Source: Syntrophorhabdaceae bacterium PtaU1.Bin034 (lineage in GTDB: Bacteria; Desulfobacterota_G; Syntrophorhabdia; Syntrophorhabdales; WCHB1-27). From it: a stretch of DNA of 8,951 nt. The position numbers were made by a program, and so were the translations under genes. The notes below the pieces were generated by a model. It had not been told where the DNA came from. It did not search any database and worked only from the letters and a program-made list of their open reading frames with translations. Positions within the stretch are counted from its first letter, which is position 1. Each line of letters opens with the position of its first letter. The stretch covers positions 1-8,951 of the forward strand of contig MVRP01000174.1 in assembly GCA_002067405.1 (NCBI GenBank). Reading direction: 5' to 3'. This document shows positions 5,560 through 8,951 of the stretch, one piece after another.

Positions 5560-6993
5560 ATTGGTAATCTTGGACTGATTTTGCGGCTGAGGGAAATTCA
5601 GGTGCACCGTGGTCCCTTGACCGGGTATGCTCTCGATGTCAACAGTTCCACCGTGAAGGTCCATGATGGATTTTACAATCGCCAGCCCGAGTCCGTTCCC
5701 CTGACTATTCATGGCCCGGGCTTTTTCGGTCCGAAAAAAACGATTCAAAACCTTTTCGAGGTGGATCTTTTCGATGCCGATGCCTGAATCTGCCACGCCG
5801 ACCCTGACCCTTCCGTCATGGGTGGCAACAGTGATGGCTACGGACCCGTTTGCATCCGTATATTGAAAGGCATTGGAAAGGAGGTTGGTAAGTGCCCGCC
5901 GGAACAGCACTGCATCTGCATTGAGTAAGGCATTCCCTGACAAGCTGATCTTGATGTTCTTTTCTTCGGCGAGTGCCTCGAAATATTCCATGATGGCATC
6001 TATCTCCGTCCGCACATTCACCCGGGAAAACCGTACGACCGTATTTCGAGTATCCGTACGAGCAAGAAAGAGAAGGTTATCTATTACTCTGGATAGCCGC
6101 TCGTATTCTTCAAGGCTTGACTCAATTACCCTTCGGTACTCCTCGGCAGTCCTGGCTCTGCCCAGGGAGACTTCGGCTTCGCCCCTCAGGTTGGTGATGG
6201 GTGTTCTCAGCTCATGAGCAAGGTCGCCCGAAAACTGAGAGAGCAGGGCGAATGAGCGCTCCAGACGCTGGAGCATCGAATCAAAGGCGTTTGCGGCACT
6301 CGCGATCTCCGGGGGCCAACTGATGGACCCGAGCCGTTCGTTAAGATGCTCAGGGGTAACCCTTGTGAACACCTGCGTCAGTTTCGCGAGCGGCTGCAGA
6401 CCCGCTTTTGCGATCAAGAACCCGAGTGTTGCGGAGACAAGGACCCCCAGAAGAAGAACGAGAAGCGCTTTCTTCCGATAGTCGGCAATGGTTTCCTCGT
6501 CATGTGACGTGTCGAGAGCGATCTGGATCAATCGTTTTTTGTCTTCCGAGCGGTACAGCTTAACCCATTGCGAGGCGACCACAAAGGGCCGTCCGTCCGT
6601 GCCGATAGCATTAGTCGGGTTCACCTTCTTGCTGTTCATCGGTATCGGTGGGGGAAAGGAGTGGGGTCCGATGGCCGTATTCATTCCCGGCATTTCGACG
6701 ATTATGGACCCTTGCTCGTCCAGTATTCTTACGTAATACCTGGGGCGCCGTGATCCTGCTGCCTCGCGTTCTATTTCTTCACGCCAGGCCTGCACATCGC
6801 CGGGACGCTGTTTCAGCAGGGTTCTGAGGCTCTGCATTTCGACGGCAAGAAACTCGTTGTTGTCCCGCTTCATTTCACTCGTGAGGGTCCAGTCGAGGAA
6901 GCCGGCAGCTATTGCGAGCAGCAGGAACAAGGAGAGGGCATACATCACGGCGAGGCGCCAGGCGATAGGCCACGCGGGAGGAAATACTCTCAT
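5548..6993 (-). CDS. Heavy-metal-type sensor histidine kinase (CusS/CopS-like)
   Basis: A 481-residue inner-membrane kinase. Predicted segments: cytoplasmic N-terminus, TM1 about 12-34, a periplasmic sensor region of about 140 residues (35-175), TM2 about 175-196, HAMP 197-250, then the HisKA phosphoacceptor motif FSGDLAHELRTPI with His260. The ATPase domain shows the N box ALTNLLSNAFQYT (367-379), G1 ADSGIGI (401-407), F box RFF (418-420) and G2 GNGLGL (432-437), all intact. The architecture and length match the heavy-metal sensor kinase family (CusS, CopS, SilS). The ATG at 6993 follows the regulator's TAA directly (TAAATG), so translation is coupled. The periplasmic part carries few His/Met residues in clusters (MPGMNTAIGPHSF only), so copper or silver as the signal is not assured. 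No metal efflux gene is within the window. Confidence 0.88.
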   Translation of the reverse strand: MRVFPPAWPIAWRLAVMYALSLFLLLAIAAGFLDWTLTSEMKRDNNEFLAVEMQSLRTLLKQRPGDVQAWREEIEREAAGSRRPRYYVRILDEQGSIIVEMPGMNTAIGPHSFPPPIPMNSKKVNPTNAIGTDGRPFVVASQWVKLYRSEDKKRLIQIALDTSHDEETIADYRKKALLVLLLGVLVSATLGFLIAKAGLQPLAKLTQVFTRVTPEHLNERLGSISWPPEIASAANAFDSMLQRLERSFALLSQFSGDLAHELRTPITNLRGEAEVSLGRARTAEEYRRVIESSLEEYERLSRVIDNLLFLARTDTRNTVVRFSRVNVRTEIDAIMEYFEALAEEKNIKISLSGNALLNADAVLFRRALTNLLSNAFQYTDANGSVAITVATHDGRVRVGVADSGIGIEKIHLEKVLNRFFRTEKARAMNSQGNGLGLAIVKSIMDLHGGTVDIESIPGQGTTVHLNFPQPQNQSKITNLSS

Positions 6994-7677
6994 TTACGCA
7001 TAATCCGTTCGGTCCTCAAGCACGTATCCCACGCCGCGAACAGTATGGATAAGCTTGCTCGGAAAAGGATCGTCTACTTTTCTTCTCAGTCGCCGGATCG
7101 CTACATCAACCACGTTTGCATCACTGTCGAAATTAATGTCCCAGACTTGCTCCGAAATTACCGTTCTCCCGAGGACCTCGCCCTGATGACGGGCCAGAAG
7201 CCAAAGAACAGCGAACTCCTTCGGAGAAAGCTCGAGCCGCCTTCCTCCCCGGGCCGCCCTGTGCCTTGCGAAATCTACTTCGAGATCGGCAATATGGATG
7301 TTGTCGGGCAGCCGTCCGGGGCCGCGGCGAAGAATGGTCCGGACGCGGGCAAGCAGTTCCGAGAAGGCGAATGGCTTTGTCAGATAATCGTCACCTCCCA
7401 GCTCAAGCCCCTTGACTTTGTCTTCAACCGTGTCACGGGCAGTGAGAAAAAGCACCGGCGTTTGTTTCCCGCCCTCTCTCAGTTGGTCAATGACAAACCA
7501 GCCGTCCTTGTCGGGAAGCATGACGTCGAGAACGATAAGGGCATAATCCCCCGTGACAGCCAGGTAGAGGCCGTCCTCCCCATTTGCCGCCACGTCAACG
7601 ATAAACCCGTGCTCGGAGAGTCCTTTTCTCAGATACTCGGCAGTTTTCTTCTCATCCTCGACGATCAATAGTTTCAA
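6994..7677 (-). CDS. Heavy-metal-type response regulator, OmpR/PhoB family (CusR/CopR-like)
   Basis: A 227-residue DNA-binding regulator. The receiver domain (1-118) has the acidic pair Glu8/Asp9, phosphoacceptor Asp51 in [14 protein letters not shown], Thr79 and Lys101 in [15 protein letters not shown]. The winged-helix effector domain (about 125-222) ends in [13 protein letters not shown]. The [21 protein letters not shown] opening and [22 protein letters not shown] are characteristic of the heavy-metal regulator subfamily. The frame is open to 8016, but TTG 7677 is preferred: it gives the canonical MKLLIVEDE and the normal length of about 225 residues, GAGG lies 5 nt upstream, and a longer product would run through the neighbouring lipoprotein gene. 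It is phosphorylated by the kinase encoded immediately downstream. A promoter candidate lies 55 nt upstream. Confidence 0.9.
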   Translation of the reverse strand: MKLLIVEDEKKTAEYLRKGLSEHGFIVDVAANGEDGLYLAVTGDYALIVLDVMLPDKDGWFVIDQLREGGKQTPVLFLTARDTVEDKVKGLELGGDDYLTKPFAFSELLARVRTILRRGPGRLPDNIHIADLEVDFARHRAARGGRRLELSPKEFAVLWLLARHQGEVLGRTVISEQVWDINFDSDANVVDVAIRRLRRKVDDPFPSKLIHTVRGVGYVLEDRTDYA

Positions 7678-7738
7678 ACACGCCTCGTCTTCAGCGGTGA
7701 TGCTATCGAATGGCACGAGCCATCGCGGACTACGTGCA

Positions 7739-7767
7739 AGTATCCTAAATCTGGGGATGAGGATCAA
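7739..7767 (-). promoter_or_regulatory. Candidate promoter of the two-component operon
   Basis: Minus strand TTGATC (7762-7767), a 17-bp spacer and GATACT (7739-7744) match 4/6 at each box. A run of seven A lies just upstream of the -35, as in an UP element. The predicted start at about 7732 gives a leader of about 55 nt. I see no palindrome of the CusR/CopR type nearby that would indicate autoregulation. Confidence 0.45.
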
Positions 7768-7817
7768 GGGATTTTTTTGAGGCGGTACTTTTTGAATGTT
7801 TGAAATCTCTTCGGACT

Positions 7818-7859
7818 CCCCGGTTTCCCTATTACCAAAAGAACCCCGGGAAACCGGGG
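7818..7859 (-). repeat. 12-bp inverted repeat straddling the lipoprotein stop codon
   Basis: CCCCGGTTTCCC (7818-7829) and GGGAAACCGGGG (7848-7859) are perfect complements around an 18-nt loop that contains the TAA stop (7832-7834). The right-hand arm encodes part of the C-terminal residues RPGFPG. That arm can also fold alone, since CCCCGG (7844-7849) and CCGGGG (7854-7859) pair around 4 nt, so two exclusive hairpins are possible. No T tract follows on the minus strand, so it may be an mRNA 3' stability element or a Rho-assisted end. Confidence 0.7.
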
Positions 7860-8362
7860 CGAAGCGTTGGGGGAATTCTTGGCTCTGCGTCCAAAGGCAG
7901 AAGACCCGTATTCGCGATCGTTCGGTTGGTTGATCTGTCGAGTATATACCCGACCCACCTGAATCCCGAGCCTTTTTCCTCGGCCACCGGGCCGGGCGCC
8001 ACAACGAAATCGACATAGACCCGATACGTATGACCTGCCTCGGCGTTAAAATTGACGGAACCGATAACCGGGCTATAGAACCAGTATTGACTCATCGGCT
8101 GTTGGTACTCGTTGGGCCTTATATGTAATGTATGCGGTCCGGGCAGAAGTACTACCGCGTCGCCAGTCGCCCTTTGTCCGTCAAAACCCTCAATGACCGT
8201 ATATGCCCCGGTCTCGACAAGAGCTGTCTGATTGCCCGGAAGTGTCGGTCCCGGGTAGCCCTTAATTACCGCAGGCGAACATGCTGCCAGTAAAAGAAGC
8301 AGTATGCCCGTCACCGTCATTATCCGGTTAAGATAAGCCATTGTTTGCTTTGACTGATCCAT
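7832..8362 (-). CDS. Predicted lipoprotein of unknown function
   Basis: A 176-residue protein with signal peptide ILLLLLAAC; the lipobox LAAC places the modified cysteine at position 28, and Ser at +2 suggests the outer membrane. The mature part has a beta-rich look: [41 protein letters not shown] (53-82), then [19 protein letters not shown] and [17 protein letters not shown]. The 'LLPGPHTL' and 'AEAGHTYRV' blocks resemble small proteobacterial lipoproteins with PEGA-like beta sandwiches, but I cannot name a family. I keep ATG 8362 because GGAAAG lies upstream; ATG 8341 or 8320 would give tighter signal peptides and cannot be excluded. It ends in a Pro/Gly/Phe-rich tail ([16 protein letters not shown]) and inside a large inverted repeat. 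The two-component operon follows 154 bp downstream in the same direction. Confidence 0.75.
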   Translation of the reverse strand: MDQSKQTMAYLNRIMTVTGILLLLLAACSPAVIKGYPGPTLPGNQTALVETGAYTVIEGFDGQRATGDAVVLLPGPHTLHIRPNEYQQPMSQYWFYSPVIGSVNFNAEAGHTYRVYVDFVVAPGPVAEEKGSGFRWVGYILDRSTNRTIANTGLLPLDAEPRIPPTLRPGFPGFFW

Positions 8363-8379
8363 ACGAGCTTTCCATAGTG

Positions 8380-8408
8380 AGTTTAACCACGGCCATCAAG
8401 CAAATCAA
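8380..8408 (-). promoter_or_regulatory. Candidate promoter of the lipoprotein gene
   Basis: Minus strand TTGATT (8403-8408), a 17-bp spacer and TAAACT (8380-8385) match 4/6 at each box. The predicted start at about 8373 leaves only 11 nt before ATG 8362, which still includes the GGAAAG ribosome site, or 32 nt before the alternative ATG 8341. Between here and the next gene (8409-8563) I see only a small hairpin (GCGGC 8436-8440 / GCCGC 8446-8450, no T tract) and a short palindrome CAACA-AG-TGTTG at 8475-8486. Confidence 0.35.
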
Positions 8409-8563
8409 CCGCAAAGGATCGTGAACTAAGAGCATGCGGCAGGGCGCCGCGGGATTGTTTCGCCGGATTGGTTTCAACAAGTGTTGCGCACTGAACGTCC
8501 GGGCACCTGCTTCTCGATAGTTTTAAGCCTCAGGCACGACCCTAATGACTTCTCTCCCACGAG

Positions 8564-8869
8564 CTATTCAATGACCGTTCCTTTGCCGGTCTTCTGATAC
8601 TCAAGCTCGGCATGGGTGACGAACGCGGTTCTCCCCTGGGAATTGGCTTCAAATCCATGAGAGGTGCACCAAGCGGTAAATGTTTCCGGATCGATGTCTG
8701 CGCGAAGAGCAATATTGCCACTGCCCTTGATTAATTCGCATTCCCTTTCAACAAGAGCTTTCCAGTCTTCAAAACTGGCAGGCATATTTTCAGGATCGGT
8801 AAAGACCGCGAGTGCCCTGCGGTACGTAGCCTCGTCCTTGTACCAAGCAATTCCTACGACATAGCCCAT
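8564..8869 (-). CDS. Small uncharacterised protein (GIAWY motif), 101 aa
   Basis: The frame is open to ATG 8935, but ATG 8869 is preferred because GGAGGG lies 5 nt upstream and the product then begins MGYVVGIAWYKDEATYRRAL. It is a soluble, acidic protein with no signal peptide or membrane segment. Noticeable blocks are VGIAWYKDEATYRRALAVF (5-23), MPASFEDWKALVERECELI, and DPETFTAWCTSHGF followed by GRTAFVTHAELEYQ. From memory, short hypothetical proteins with the same order (GIAWY, a Trp-Glu helix, DPETF.AWC, R..F) occur in rhizobia and other proteobacteria, so it is likely a real conserved family without known function. The surrounding genes do not suggest one. A weak TTGACC (8930-8935) / TAAGAA (8907-8912) pair with a 17-bp spacer is a possible promoter. 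No convincing terminator follows its stop. Confidence 0.75.
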   Translation of the reverse strand: MGYVVGIAWYKDEATYRRALAVFTDPENMPASFEDWKALVERECELIKGSGNIALRADIDPETFTAWCTSHGFEANSQGRTAFVTHAELEYQKTGKGTVIE

Positions 8870-8951
8870 TCTGACCCTCCCTTCATTCTCGGTGATGTAA
8901 TCATGTTTCTTATTCATATTAGCATGGATGGTCAAGGAACATTGCCCAAAA

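Noticed and set aside
7678..8016. N-terminal extension of the response regulator to 340 residues
   Set aside because: It would overlap the lipoprotein gene on the same strand, has no domain character, and the canonical MKLLIVEDE start is available at TTG 7677.
8436..8450. GCGGC/GCCGC hairpin as terminator of the small orphan gene
   Set aside because: Only 5 pairs and no T tract on the minus strand, and it lies more than 110 bp past the stop.
1..8951. Mobile elements, CRISPR array, defence or phage genes
   Set aside because: No transposase, integrase, direct-repeat array or terminal inverted repeats were seen; gene content is core metabolism, translation and envelope.

Overview
The window comes from a Gram-negative bacterial chromosome of slightly GC-rich composition. 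Signs of an outer membrane are a Pal lipoprotein, a periplasmic lytic transglycosylase and a second predicted lipoprotein. The hydroxynicotinate-reductase/UPF0280/DUF1185 gene set, together with TTG and GTG starts, fits a strict or facultative anaerobe, perhaps of the former Deltaproteobacteria (Desulfobacterota, syntroph-like). That placement is inference; no phylogenetic marker was tested.

Left, plus strand (1-2220): the 3' end of an operon with three tightly packed genes. They are the C-terminal part of a 6-hydroxynicotinate reductase-like protein (cut by the window edge), a UPF0280 protein of the ApbE-like superfamily that starts on the base after the previous stop, and a DUF1185 'amino acid synthesis' family protein overlapping its upstream gene by 32 bp. 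A 10-bp GC-rich hairpin closes the operon and probably serves both strands.

Everything to the right is on the minus strand. In transcription order: a small uncharacterised 101-aa protein (8564-8869); a lipoprotein of unknown function (7832-8362) whose stop codon lies in the loop of a 12-bp inverted repeat; a heavy-metal-type two-component pair with regulator (6994-7677) and sensor kinase (5548-6993) joined as TAAATG; pal (4853-5389, GTG start); mltD (3195-4787); a cold-shock protein gene (2803-3003); and rpsU (2316-2519, TTG start).

The most interesting signals are regulatory. (1) Four tandem 7-bp units like CTGTCAT, at 11/11/10-bp periodicity, run through the 3' end of the sensor kinase gene into a perfect TATAAT ahead of pal. 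This is the layout of a PhoB-type (OmpR/PhoB family) activator promoter. (2) The cold-shock gene has a clean sigma70 promoter and a leader of about 109 nt containing a full intrinsic-terminator-like hairpin followed by eight U, which suggests attenuation. (3) A 14-bp stem-loop fills the pal-mltD gap. (4) An ApbE-like gene sits directly behind a flavoprotein-type reductase, which suggests cofactor attachment. Apart from these, the window is mostly housekeeping cell-envelope and translation genes. I did not find a CRISPR array, mobile element, tRNA or rRNA.
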